A stretch of 64,000 bases of DNA from Nodularia sp. NIES-3585 (GTDB lineage Bacteria > Cyanobacteriota > Cyanobacteriia > Cyanobacteriales > Nostocaceae): positions 631,567 to 695,566 of the forward strand of contig NZ_BDUB01000001.1 in NCBI RefSeq assembly GCF_002218065.1, in the 5' to 3' direction. Positions 8,183 through 16,259 of this stretch are shown one piece after another (the stretch's first letter is position 1; each line of letters begins with the position of its first letter). Under the pieces are notes generated by a model that saw only the letters and a program-made list of their open reading frames with translations, did not search any database and had not been told where the DNA came from. Both the position numbers and the translations under genes were made by a program.

Positions 8183-10036
8183 ATGATTGGCAAGCTACTA
8201 GACCATCGTTACCAAGTGATTCAAGTCCTGGCTCAAGGGGGATTTGGTCAAACCTATATTGCTCAAGATACTAGGCGACCAGGCAACCCTGTCTGCGTTG
8301 TGAAGCACCTCAAGCCTGCAACTTCCGACCCCAGAGTTTTTGAAACAGCCAAGCGTTTATTTAACAGCGAAGCTGAAACTCTCGAAAATTTAGGCAATCA
8401 TGACCAGATACCCCGGCTACTGGCTTACTTTGATGAAAACCAAGAATTTTATTTAGTCCAAGAACTTATTGCTGGACAGACTCTAGCTGAGGAACTCATA
8501 CCTGGTCAGCCTTGGAGTGAAAGCCAAGTTATGCAACTGTTGCAAGGAGTTCTGGAAATCCTAGTGTTTGTTCACGGACAAGGGGTGATTCACCGCGATA
8601 TTAAGCCAGATAACATTATCCGCCGCGCCTGTGATCAGAAATTAGTTTTAGTCGATTTTGGCGCAGTCAAGCAGTTAAGATTACCAATGGTCAGCGTTGG
8701 TGGGCAACCTACAGCTACAGTTGCCATTGGCACTCCGGGCTATATGCCGACGGAACAAGGGCAAGGTAAACCCCGTCCCAACAGTGATATTTATTCTCTG
8801 GGCATTATTGCTATTCAAGCCCTAACAGGAGTACCAGCAGTTGAATTACAAGAAGATCCCAATACTGGAGAACTCCTTTGGCAGCATTTAGCAAATGTTA
8901 ATTATCGATTGGCAGCAGTGTTAACCAAAATGGTGCATTATCACTTCAAAGACCGCTACCAAAGCGCATCAGAAGCACTGCAAGCTTGTCTAAGCACCAC
9001 TAACCCAGTATTTATACCTGCCACACCTCCAGAAACCCCTGACAATTCTCAACTATCCCCACACAAAACAGTTGCAGTAGCACCAGCAAATCCTGTGGCT
9101 GCTAAACCAGTCCGTCAAGAATCTCACAAACCCGACCCGTGGCCGTTCTTAATTGGTTTATTTTTGGCTGGTGGGGCTGCGGCTTTGGCAACAAATGTAT
9201 ATCCAAGTATGAGGAATTTAGCTGCTAATTTTACGGGGAATAATACCGCAACGGACAAATGCTTGGCTGTGGTCGCAGGTAATTCTAATGTTCGTTCTGA
9301 ACCTAGCTCGATTAATTCTGATACTGTTTTGCAAACGGTTGGTGACAATACTGGATTTGAGGTGACTGGTAAACGCACAAAACGCGGTTGGGTAGAAGTT
9401 AAAACTAACTCTGGTGATTTGGCTTGGGCGCACCTAGATGTAATTACTAATAATGAACAGTGGGTTTCTTGCCTACGAGACAAAGGTATTGCTGTTAACA
9501 CAGTCGATGATAGTAATTTGATTGCAGCTCGACCGATTCCTCAGCCCAAACCACAATCTACACCAGAAGCAACAGAGACACCAAAGCAATCAGAGTCTAG
9601 TGATGATAGTGAGAAAATTATAGCAGAAGCCAAACAGAAGTATGAATCAGGAGACTTGCGAGGCGCGATCGCTCTACTACGGTCTATTCCTGCTAATGCT
9701 TCTTCTGGCTTGAGAGAAACAGTGGCTATGGTTAATCAGTGGCAAAAAGATTGGGCGCAGGCCGAGGAGTTATTTAATGAAATCAATCAGGCAATAGACA
9801 ACGGTGAATGGGACAAAGTTTTAGATTATAAAAATCATGCCGAAAAGTTTCCCGATACTCAATACTGGCGCAACAAAATACAACTTTTATTTGAACAAGC
9901 AGATGAAGATTTGGCAAAAAAGGGATCACCTACGGTAGATAATTACCATCAGTCCCAAACAGAAATTCCCAATGCTGAAAAAACATCGGCAACAGAAGAG
10001 GCAGGGGAGCAGGGAGCGGGGAGCAAGGGGGAGTAA
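8183..10036 (+). CDS. membrane Ser/Thr protein kinase with SH3b domain
   Basis: 617 residues. The kinase domain covers about 1-275: glycine loop AQGGFGQTY, ATP-binding Lys41 in VCVVKHLKP, catalytic loop HRDIKPDN, DFGAVKQL, and the GTPGYMPTEQ activation segment. A Pro/Thr linker is followed by one membrane helix (about 320-340). An SH3b domain with SNVRSEPS and GWVEVKT (about 365-430) would lie outside the membrane and may sense the cell wall. The tail has a helical repeat-like part. The last residues (EQGAGSKGE) read through a GGGGAGC-type repeat, so the native C-terminus may have been extended. The start is preceded by GAGAGGAAA. Confidence 0.92.
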   Translation: MIGKLLDHRYQVIQVLAQGGFGQTYIAQDTRRPGNPVCVVKHLKPATSDPRVFETAKRLFNSEAETLENLGNHDQIPRLLAYFDENQEFYLVQELIAGQTLAEELIPGQPWSESQVMQLLQGVLEILVFVHGQGVIHRDIKPDNIIRRACDQKLVLVDFGAVKQLRLPMVSVGGQPTATVAIGTPGYMPTEQGQGKPRPNSDIYSLGIIAIQALTGVPAVELQEDPNTGELLWQHLANVNYRLAAVLTKMVHYHFKDRYQSASEALQACLSTTNPVFIPATPPETPDNSQLSPHKTVAVAPANPVAAKPVRQESHKPDPWPFLIGLFLAGGAAALATNVYPSMRNLAANFTGNNTATDKCLAVVAGNSNVRSEPSSINSDTVLQTVGDNTGFEVTGKRTKRGWVEVKTNSGDLAWAHLDVITNNEQWVSCLRDKGIAVNTVDDSNLIAARPIPQPKPQSTPEATETPKQSESSDDSEKIIAEAKQKYESGDLRGAIALLRSIPANASSGLRETVAMVNQWQKDWAQAEELFNEINQAIDNGEWDKVLDYKNHAEKFPDTQYWRNKIQLLFEQADEDLAKKGSPTVDNYHQSQTEIPNAEKTSATEEAGEQGAGSKGE

Positions 10037-10169
10037 GAAATTACTTTCAACTTTCGGTTACTTAACAACCATTCCTCTTCTCCTCTGACCCCTGCACCCT
10101 GCCCTCGTTCCTCTTCTCCCCTGCCCCTTGTCCTCTGCCTTGATATAAAATTAATATTCTATTTTGCCG
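10037..10169. repeat. pyrimidine-rich repetitive spacer
   Basis: Between two convergent genes the spacer is a run of CCTCT/CCCTG-type units, the complement of the GGGGAGC-type purine repeat at the kinase 3' end. No gene is seen. Confidence 0.6.
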
Positions 10170-10838
10170 TTAGTGCATTTCGTCATATTCTGGGGCTTCA
10201 ACTCGTCTTGCTTCCATCCGAGGAGAAGGCAAAAATTCAGCGCGACGTACAGGAGCTAAAGGTGGGGTGGCACCGTGATAAGGATGCATCACTTGTACTG
10301 TCCGTGTAGGACGCTGCCGTGGCGAAAATAAAGCCAATACACCAGCAACTACAACACCACCGCCAATGGTGAGAGTAGCGCCTCCTACAGCCCAAAGCAT
10401 GGGCGAAGACCACCAAGAATCTTCAGTTTGTTGAGGCTTGAATATTTCTGTTGCAGCTTTTTGGCTATTTTGTTGGGCTAATTGCATCTGCTGGTTATTC
10501 CAATTTTGGTATTGGAACTGGAGTTGTTGGTTTTGCGCTCTCAACTGCTCGTTATCGCTTTTTAGCCGTTCCAACTGCATATTCAGCCGTTCCATTTCCA
10601 CACGCTGCTCTGGATTAGCCTGGGCAGGTGGTTGATTGGGATTAGGATAATATGGATTCACCCCGTAAGGCGGATACATTGGGGTTTGCGGCATCATCGG
10701 CAGCGCTAGATTAGCCGGCATCTGCGGCGAAGAAACAGCGAAATTACTTTGCATGGGACTATCTGCCCCCCTGAGCATTACAAGCGCAGCCAGCCCAGCT
10801 ACGGCGACTCCGCCGATAAATGCCATACTCTCACTCAT
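10170..10838 (-). CDS. coiled-coil membrane protein, function unknown
   Basis: 222 residues. An N-terminal hydrophobic helix (about 6-24) is followed by a Pro/Asn/Tyr-rich segment, then a Gln-rich coiled coil (about 80-130, ERLNMQLERLKSDNEQLRA). A second hydrophobic segment rich in Gly lies at about 147-170, and a basic tail follows. The arrangement suggests two membrane segments with an exposed coiled coil, perhaps a scaffold. I do not recognise the family. Confidence 0.7.
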   Translation of the reverse strand: MSESMAFIGGVAVAGLAALVMLRGADSPMQSNFAVSSPQMPANLALPMMPQTPMYPPYGVNPYYPNPNQPPAQANPEQRVEMERLNMQLERLKSDNEQLRAQNQQLQFQYQNWNNQQMQLAQQNSQKAATEIFKPQQTEDSWWSSPMLWAVGGATLTIGGGVVVAGVLALFSPRQRPTRTVQVMHPYHGATPPLAPVRRAEFLPSPRMEARRVEAPEYDEMH

Positions 10839-11066
10839 CGCCTTTGCTCCTCTTTCACTTGTGACTGACTCACTCTCACACTCATTATTATTCGCCTACT
10901 GAACGTCACATAATACTCAACTATAAGCGACCGGACTAGCTAGTTTTTTTACAGCCTATTTATGTGCTGTTAATATTCAAAACTATATTTGCTAAATTGT
11001 CCACCAAATCATGGTAAAAAAACAACGCTGTTATCTTTTTTAATCTACTTTTTCCTTTTGAGCAAG

Positions 11067-11885
11067 TTAGATATTTGTACTGTTGTCAGTTGTCTGAAGA
11101 GCAGCCTTGAGACTTTGGCAAAACTCCGCGATCGCCTTGAGTCCCTGCTCTGGTGTACCCTCTGCTAGACGTTTGACAAAGGCACTACCGACAATTGCCG
11201 CATCTGCCCCCCATTCTTTGACTTGACGCGCTTGTGCAGTTTCAGAAATCCCAAAGCCGACTCCGATAGGTTTATCTGTAAAACTACGAATTTGTTGCAG
11301 TGAATTTGATACTCGTGAGTCCATTTGAGTTCGCATCCCGGTGACACCAGTGACACTGACCAAATAAATAAATCCTTGGGAAGAACGAGCGATCGCTTCA
11401 ATCCGTTCAGCCGAACTGGTAGGAGCCACCAACAAAGTTAAGTCTATCCCCACCTCACCGGCTGGTTTGAGCAAGCCTGCTGCCTCTTCTAAGGGCAAAT
11501 CCGGGACAACTAAGCCTGATACCCCAGCCGCCGCAATTTGTTCCAAAAACTTGTCAATGCCACGGTACAAAATGGGATTGTAGTAAGTAAACAGGATAAT
11601 AGGCGATCGCAAACTAGGAGTAGTAGCTTGCAACATTTCCAACACCTGTTCTAATTTTGTCCCTCGTTGCAAAGCGCGGGTAGCAGCCGCTTGAATTACT
11701 GGACCATCTGCAAGCGGATCGGAGTAAGGCACACCCAGTTCAATAATATCGGCTCCATGAGTATCCAGAACTTGCAAAGCTGCTGCCGTTGTGGCTAAAT
11801 CTGGATCTCCAGCAGTAATAAACGGAATCAGCGCGCACTCTCGATTTCGTCCCAAGGTGTTAAAGCAATCAGAAATCGCGGTCAT
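11067..11885 (-). CDS. trpA: tryptophan synthase alpha chain
   Basis: 272 residues, usual length. It cleaves indole-3-glycerol phosphate to indole and glyceraldehyde-3-phosphate; TrpB uses the indole. Catalytic acids are visible as Glu49 in [10 protein letters not shown] and Asp60 in PLADGPVIQ. The phosphate-binding loop GVGFGISE and the C-terminal AIVGSAFVK strand complete the TIM barrel. It is the last gene of a minus-strand cluster with ndhL and a DUF3007 gene. trpB is not in the window, consistent with the scattered trp genes of cyanobacteria. Confidence 0.97.
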   Translation of the reverse strand: MTAISDCFNTLGRNRECALIPFITAGDPDLATTAAALQVLDTHGADIIELGVPYSDPLADGPVIQAAATRALQRGTKLEQVLEMLQATTPSLRSPIILFTYYNPILYRGIDKFLEQIAAAGVSGLVVPDLPLEEAAGLLKPAGEVGIDLTLLVAPTSSAERIEAIARSSQGFIYLVSVTGVTGMRTQMDSRVSNSLQQIRSFTDKPIGVGFGISETAQARQVKEWGADAAIVGSAFVKRLAEGTPEQGLKAIAEFCQSLKAALQTTDNSTNI

Positions 11886-11894
11886 TAATCAAAA

Positions 11895-11930
11895 ATTATG
11901 AGTCAGTGGTCAGTGGTCAGTTAACAAACA
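11895..11930. repeat. CAGTGGT heptamer repeats
   Basis: Two to three TCAGTGG units between trpA and the DUF3007 gene. They interrupt the short spacer of a likely operon. Confidence 0.6.
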
Positions 11931-11954
11931 ATGAATAACTGACCAATGATAACT

Positions 11955-12266
11955 TTACACTTGACTTTGTTCTTCTTGTGCGATTTCGGCTTGAATTTTT
12001 GCTAGTTCTTCAGGAGAAAGTTCATCCAACCGTTTTTGCAGAAAAGCCTGTTCATACTGTTCGCGTTGTTCATGGTAGGTCATTTTATTTCCCACCGCGC
12101 GGAATATGTAGGAAGCTAACCAGCCAAGCAACCCACTTACCAGTAAGACTTGGCTCCAGATTCCAGCTTGTTGACCATCTAAACCCACTAGCTGTAAACC
12201 TACATATCCCAAACCACCAGCAATAAAAACACCCAAGCCAATTCCAATAGCGTCAATGCGTCGCAT
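11955..12266 (-). CDS. DUF3007 family membrane protein
   Basis: 103 residues. Two membrane helices (about 5-28 and 38-56) are followed by a charged helical tail ending EELAKIQAEIAQEEQ. This matches the small cyanobacterial/plastid DUF3007 type, whose role is not established. The gene lies between ndhL (24 bp upstream) and trpA (about 70 bp downstream) on the same strand, so co-transcription is likely. The link to NDH-1 suggested by this position is inference. Confidence 0.8.
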   Translation of the reverse strand: MRRIDAIGIGLGVFIAGGLGYVGLQLVGLDGQQAGIWSQVLLVSGLLGWLASYIFRAVGNKMTYHEQREQYEQAFLQKRLDELSPEELAKIQAEIAQEEQSQV

Positions 12267-12290
12267 GAGAGTTATGACCTACCAATCTAT

Positions 12291-12503
12291 TTACACTTCA
12301 ATTTGTCGCGGCCGGGGGCGAAGATTCACAAAAGGTGATAAAACTAACATCCCTGGCAAGAAGAAAAACACCATAAAATACATCACCGTCCGCTCAATGG
12401 AGCTAGCAACATACCAGCGCTGTTTCAGGTACAGCATAACAACAGCAGGGATTGCTAACAGGTAAGCTCCAGCCAAAGCTAGATACAGCAGGGCTACAAT
12501 CAT
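12291..12503 (-). CDS. ndhL: NAD(P)H-quinone oxidoreductase subunit L
   Basis: 70 residues from the internal ATG at 12503 ([16 protein letters not shown]); upstream in-frame residues to 12542 are not part of the usual protein. Two membrane helices and a basic tail (NLRPRPRQ) match NdhL (IctA) of cyanobacterial NDH-1. That complex works in cyclic electron flow and CO2 uptake in the thylakoid. NdhL is a small membrane subunit specific to oxygenic phototrophs. It is the first gene of the ndhL-DUF3007-trpA cluster. Confidence 0.9.
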   Translation of the reverse strand: MIVALLYLALAGAYLLAIPAVVMLYLKQRWYVASSIERTVMYFMVFFFLPGMLVLSPFVNLRPRPRQIEV

Positions 12504-12858
12504 AGATTTTCTCTTTAAAGTGGACAAGAGCATTAAGTGCATCTATTTTCCATCATAGGCTGAACCACTCCGCAAGGCGTTCGTCTTGTATTCATAAAGA
12601 CGAATATTTGATTTTTACCAGACGGGGAGAATTTTTTTGATATTTCTGATATGTATGCTACAATCGCTAAGGCAGTAACAAAGAATTGCTTAAATCAAGC
12701 AAAATTGAAGATCCTAAACCCAGAGAAAATCAGAAGAAACAGCAGAAACTTCCAAATCTGGAAATATTTTTTCAATTTAGTTGTACAAAAGACGCAATTG
12801 ATGCTAGATTAATCAAGAGTTATTTGCTGCTTAAGCAAAAGCCGATCCCAAAAAGAAT
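12504..12858. other. intergenic region before tRNA-Leu
   Basis: The region holds the probable ndhL promoter on one strand and, on the other, a good sigma70-type promoter (12637-12664) about 190 bp before the tRNA. The AT-rich stretch 12680-12858 shows no convincing gene. Confidence 0.6.
12637..12664 (+). promoter_or_regulatory. sigma70-type promoter upstream of tRNA-Leu
   Basis: TTGATA (12637-12642) and TACAAT (12659-12664) are separated by 16 bases. Transcription from here would give a 5' leader of roughly 185 bases before the tRNA. An alternative is that another promoter closer to 12859 is used. Confidence 0.5.
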
Positions 12859-13196
12859 GGGGGTGTGGCGGAATGGTAGACGCTACGGACTTAGAAAACT
12901 GGGCCTTGATCGAGAAATCTTTCAAGTGGAAGCTCTCAAATTCAGGGAAACCTAAATCTGTTCACAGATATGGCAATCCTGAGCCAAGCCGAAACAAGTG
13001 CTGAGTGTTGAAACTCATAACTCATCGGAAGGTGCAGAGACTCGACGGGAGCTACCCTAACGTTAAGCCGAGGGTAAAGAGAGAGTCCAATTCTTAAAGC
13101 CGAAGGTTGTGAAAACCTGGCAGCAGTGAAAGCTGCGGAAGAATGAAAATCCGTTGACCGTAATAGGTCGTGTGGGTTCAAGTCCCTCCACCCCCA
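12859..13196 (+). tRNA. trnL-UAA: tRNA-Leu(UAA), split by a group I intron
   Basis: The 5' exon is 12859-12892 and the 3' exon is 13146-13196, together 85 nt. The acceptor stem pairs GGGGGTG with CACCCCC (13189-13195), with discriminator A at 13196 and no encoded CCA. The TTCAAGTC T-loop is present. The anticodon is formed by T12892 plus AA at 13146-13147. The exons are interrupted between the first and second anticodon bases, the site used by the ancestral cyanobacterial and plastid trnL intron. Confidence 0.96.
12893..13145 (+). other. group I intron of trnL(UAA)
   Basis: 253 nt. The core is clear: CTCAAATTCAGGGAAACC, GGCAATCCTGAGCCAAGC, then AAGGTGCAGAGACTCGACGG and GAGAGAGTCCAATTCT, corresponding to the P3-P8 catalytic region of the Anabaena trnL intron. 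The intron ends in G (13145), as group I introns do. It has no ORF. The variable loop near 12990-13020 contains a CTGAGTGTTGAAACTCA-like stem. Confidence 0.95.
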
Positions 13197-13254
13197 CTGA
13201 AAAACTGAACATACAAGCTGACCTGCCTAAATGAACATAGGCAGGTTTAATTGT

Positions 13255-14178
13255 TTAGATAACTTTCCCCAGGCGTTCATCCAAGGAAGCGAGAGTTGCA
13301 CCAGCAGCTTCAGCGATAATACTAATCAGACGATAGGAAGCGATCGCACTAATGATAACAGCAGATGGAAAGCTGTGCTGCAAAAGAGCGATCGCAGTCA
13401 CTTCAAATACACCCAAACCTCCAGGCGCACCCGGAACCACTAAACCTAACAACCAAGCAAAGCTAAAAGCCCCTAATAATAGAGGTAACTGGCTCAGATG
13501 CAATGGAGTTAGGGCAAACACAGTTAAAATAAATCCAGTCCCACGCAATCCTAAAAAACCTAATTCCCCTAACAAAGGTAGTAGGGGATAGCGTTTAACT
13601 TTGAAGGGAATACTAGGCTGAGTATTAACAGCAGACCCTTTCACCTTTAATTTATAGACAAAGCCAATGGCTGGATTTAAAAACCGGGGATGAACGGCAC
13701 AAAGCACCACAGCCAAACTCAAAAATTTTAAGATTTGTAGAGACAGAGTACTATAAGCAGCTGCAAATTGGCTTCCGAAGACAACAATGATGATTAAAGC
13801 CGCAGCCACCATTAGTAGAGGTTCTAGCAACACACTTAAGGTAGCAGCACCAGCAGGGATATTCGCATTTTTAGCCGCCACAATTCGCCCATAATAATGC
13901 CAGACATTACCAGGCAAATACTTAGCCATATTAGTTTTTAAGTAGACTTGAATAAATTCAGAACATGGCACAGATTGATTTAATTCGTTGAGAATCCAAG
14001 TCCATATCCAACCACCCCAAATATGTGCCAGTAAGGTTAAGCCTGTAGCTATGGAGAGAATTGCCCATCCCACTGCATCAATTTGGATTGCGACCACTTC
14101 AGACCAGTTATCCTTCAGGGCTTTCCCTAAAAAAAATAGCGTTCCCCCTAAAATGAGCCAGCGTAAAAATTGCTTCAT
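13255..14178 (-). CDS. lysylphosphatidylglycerol synthase-like membrane protein
   Basis: 307 residues with about eight membrane helices. It matches the flippase/synthase-TM (UPF0104, LPG_synthase_TM) family: early Leu-rich helices, then a conserved stretch NMAKYLPGNVWHYYGRIV and a GLVVPGAPGGLGVFEVTA motif near the C-terminus. There is no C-terminal soluble acyltransferase-like domain, so it is the membrane part only. Such proteins may move lipids or assist glycolipid synthesis; the substrate is unknown. Its stop faces the 3' end of tRNA-Leu at about 60 bp. Confidence 0.8.
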   Translation of the reverse strand: MKQFLRWLILGGTLFFLGKALKDNWSEVVAIQIDAVGWAILSIATGLTLLAHIWGGWIWTWILNELNQSVPCSEFIQVYLKTNMAKYLPGNVWHYYGRIVAAKNANIPAGAATLSVLLEPLLMVAAALIIIVVFGSQFAAAYSTLSLQILKFLSLAVVLCAVHPRFLNPAIGFVYKLKVKGSAVNTQPSIPFKVKRYPLLPLLGELGFLGLRGTGFILTVFALTPLHLSQLPLLLGAFSFAWLLGLVVPGAPGGLGVFEVTAIALLQHSFPSAVIISAIASYRLISIIAEAAGATLASLDERLGKVI

Positions 14179-14501
14179 ATTTTAAAAAAATAAAAATAAT
14201 TTAAATCACCACAACCGGATTAATTACCGCCATAAATCTCTCTACAGTTAGATAATAGGTTAATTTCAGTAGCAAGAATAATGTGACCTGCGCTAGAGGC
14301 GAACTTGTTTTTTTATTCGTATTATTGTCAAGGATTACGCAACAAAAACTTGCTGATTATCCAAACTACTAAACTAACCAAATCAATGACCACTAGTTTC
14401 TTAATGGTATAAACCCCTAGATGTATCTGTGGAATCAATCCAAAATTTCAAAGCTCAAATCCCAAATTGTTTGATCTAATTTTTTGTAAAAGGAGGGCTA
14501 G
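14179..14501. other. intergenic region
   Basis: Divergent spacer of 323 bp, AT-rich. A strong ribosome site AAAGGAGGG ends just before the downstream ATG. No repeat or clear regulatory site was recognised. Confidence 0.5.
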
Positions 14502-15068
14502 ATGAACAACGTGATAGCTTTCTGGAAAAAGTTAAAACTACGTCAGATTCTAACTATCTTTATAGCTGGTCTATTGTTGATAGTTAGCACTGCTTGTAGT
14601 GGCGCAAATCCTCAAGGTGCAAATCCCGAAAATCCTGCCGTTCAAGCTGGTGGCGCTAACAATCCTTATAAGGGTGGTGGAGACAAATATACCAAATATA
14701 GAATGACCACCGATCCTAAAGCGATTGAAAGAGAAGAGAAAAAAGAAAGTGATCGAGCTAGTTTACCGTCAGATTTACCAGTATTGATTGCCATACATAG
14801 AGATTCCGAAATACTTTATCCCGGCGCTGAAACACCCAGAGGTAGAGTTGAAAAAGAAAAAGAATTGCCAATCATCACTGAGAAAAACTTTCAAAGACCT
14901 GCTCCTGGTGGTTTGATTCAACGAGAGCCAAATGTAGGAACTCGCATTCAAAAACGTGTTGAAACAGTGCAGGATTCAGTTAAAGATGCTTCTAGTTTCT
15001 TGAAAGACAAGGCAGAAGAAGCAAGTTCTCGACCTGAATTACAAAAAAATCCAGCCGTGGGTAAATAG
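14502..15068 (+). CDS. lipoprotein of unknown function (paralogue 1)
   Basis: 188 residues. A basic N-terminus and hydrophobic helix lead to a lipobox VSTAC, so Cys32 or so would be lipidated and the protein anchored on the outer face of the plasma membrane or in the outer membrane. The mature part is polar, rich in Glu, Lys, Pro and Gly, without a recognised domain, ending in a helical segment. AAAGGAGGG lies 7 bases before the ATG. It resembles the next gene in signal peptide layout and in its C-terminal amphipathic helix; the two are likely old duplicates. Confidence 0.8.
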   Translation: MNNVIAFWKKLKLRQILTIFIAGLLLIVSTACSGANPQGANPENPAVQAGGANNPYKGGGDKYTKYRMTTDPKAIEREEKKESDRASLPSDLPVLIAIHRDSEILYPGAETPRGRVEKEKELPIITEKNFQRPAPGGLIQREPNVGTRIQKRVETVQDSVKDASSFLKDKAEEASSRPELQKNPAVGK

Positions 15069-15138
15069 AAATTGTCTTTTATGCCCCGATTAGAGATGTA
15101 AAAGCAATCCCAAATCCCATAAAGAAACTGTGCTAAAT

Positions 15139-15160
15139 AGAGACGCGATTAATCGCCTCT
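15139..15160. repeat. AGACGCGATT palindromic dispersed repeat
   Basis: AGAGACGCGATT / AATCGCCTCT near-palindrome in the spacer between the two lipoprotein genes. Related copies lie at 19930, 47438, 52975 and 53097. Confidence 0.7.
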
Positions 15161-15209
15161 GAGTGGAGCATAGATTTAACTTAATTACAAGCATTGCAGG
15201 AGTAACAGT

Positions 15210-15815
15210 ATGAAAAAAGTCATTACTTGGCTAAAAAATATCCGTCCCGTTAAAATTTTAACAGTCTTTTTGGCAGCAACATTCCTGTTGATGACACAGG
15301 CTTGCAATCGGGGAATAGCACAGCAGCCACCCCAACCCAACGCCCAACCACCTAACGTTGAGCGATATGATCCCACAAAAACTTATGATCTCAACACCCC
15401 TGAAGGTGGGATGAATAACTTTAGTGATGTAGATCCTAGAGCTAAAGCAGCTGAAAGAGCGGCAAATGCTAGAGCTGAAGAACTGGCGAAAAATGCCCGG
15501 AGAAACGTTGAGCAGAAGGGTATTGATAGTTCAGAGCAATATGTCCGTAATTACCGGGAAGGTACACCCTTGGATGAAAGAGTCAAGCGCCTCGGTGAAG
15601 ATGTGGGCAGTTCTACGGAAGAATTAGGTAAAGGTGTCACCAAAGGAACTCAGCGCGGAGTAGAAAATCTCCAGAAAAATACTGAACGTGCTGCTAAAGA
15701 CTTGAGTAAAAATGTCAGACGCAGCACTGAGGATACTACAACTAATCTGCAACGCCAAGCTGAGGATACAGCTGATGCGGTGAAAAGGACAATGAGAGAA
15801 GTTGATTTAGATTAG
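15210..15815 (+). CDS. lipoprotein with amphipathic repeat helix (paralogue 2)
   Basis: 201 residues. The signal peptide ends in a lipobox-like MTQAC. From about residue 75 to the end the protein is one long charged helix of roughly 11-residue periods (for example GVENLQKNTERAAKDLSKNV and RRSTEDTTTNLQRQAED). This is reminiscent of LEA/apolipoprotein-type helices that bind membranes or protect during drying. That role is inference; the family is not named here. AGGAG precedes the start and a strong terminator follows the stop. Confidence 0.8.
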   Translation: MKKVITWLKNIRPVKILTVFLAATFLLMTQACNRGIAQQPPQPNAQPPNVERYDPTKTYDLNTPEGGMNNFSDVDPRAKAAERAANARAEELAKNARRNVEQKGIDSSEQYVRNYREGTPLDERVKRLGEDVGSSTEELGKGVTKGTQRGVENLQKNTERAAKDLSKNVRRSTEDTTTNLQRQAEDTADAVKRTMREVDLD

Positions 15816-15830
15816 TTTGAAGTAAAATAG

Positions 15831-15860
15831 CCCCGTTTTATGCAAGAAAGCGGGGTTTTA
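15831..15860 (+). terminator. rho-independent terminator
   Basis: CCCCGTTTT pairs with GAAAGCGGGG (one G-T pair) around a 7-base loop, followed by TTTT. It ends the lipoprotein transcription unit. Confidence 0.85.
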
Positions 15861-15908
15861 TCGACTCATTAACCTTCTTTGCTCACTCTGCGGAGATAAA
15901 AATAATAG

Positions 15909-16103
15909 TATAGGACTTACGCAACGACCCTCTGAAACCTTCTTTCCTTTGTGTTCTTTGTGTCCTAAAGCCCTGGGGGCATACGCTGCGCGAATGCGGT
16001 ATGCGCTTCGCGCACGCTTCGCGTTAAGCGGAAGCTATGCCGTTGGCGAAGCCTCTCGAAGAGAAGGCTATACGTTTTTTCATGATTTTGCGTAAGTCCT
16101 ATA
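15909..16103. mobile_element. MITE-like element with 16-bp inverted ends
   Basis: TATAGGACTTACGCAA at 15909-15924 is exactly mirrored by TTGCGTAAGTCCTATA at 16088-16103. The interior (about 160 bp) has no gene and includes further palindromic stretches (GCGCTTCGCGC, CTTCGCG). Size and perfect termini fit a non-autonomous miniature element; the transposase source is not in the window. Confidence 0.7.
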
Positions 16104-16107
16104 GTAC

Positions 16108-16189
16108 GTAGTTTGGGTTGAGGCTTTGCAAAACCCAACGCCAAAAAACCTCGCTTTTGTTGGGTTTCATTGCATTCAACCCAACCTAC
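16108..16189. mobile_element. second MITE-like palindromic repeat
   Basis: GTAGTTTGGGTTGA (16108-16121) and TCAACCCAACCTAC (16176-16189) form a 13/14 inverted repeat. The inner part is also self-complementary (AAACCCAAC / GTTGGGTTT), so the whole 82 bp can fold as a hairpin. It lies only 4 bp from the preceding element. Confidence 0.65.
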
Positions 16190-16219
16190 ATTTTATGTTT
16201 TCAGAGTCATAGAAAAGCG

Positions 16220-16259
16220 CTAATGACTAATGACTAATGACCAATGACTAATGACTAAT
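16220..16259. repeat. TAATGAC heptamer repeat
   Basis: Five to six TAATGAC/CAATGAC units, ending at the stop codon of larC. Confidence 0.8.

Noticed and set aside
12686-12955. 89-codon plus-strand frame before and across tRNA-Leu
   Set aside because: It starts at TTG and runs through the tRNA 5' exon and intron, and its product is Lys/Gln-rich without family features.
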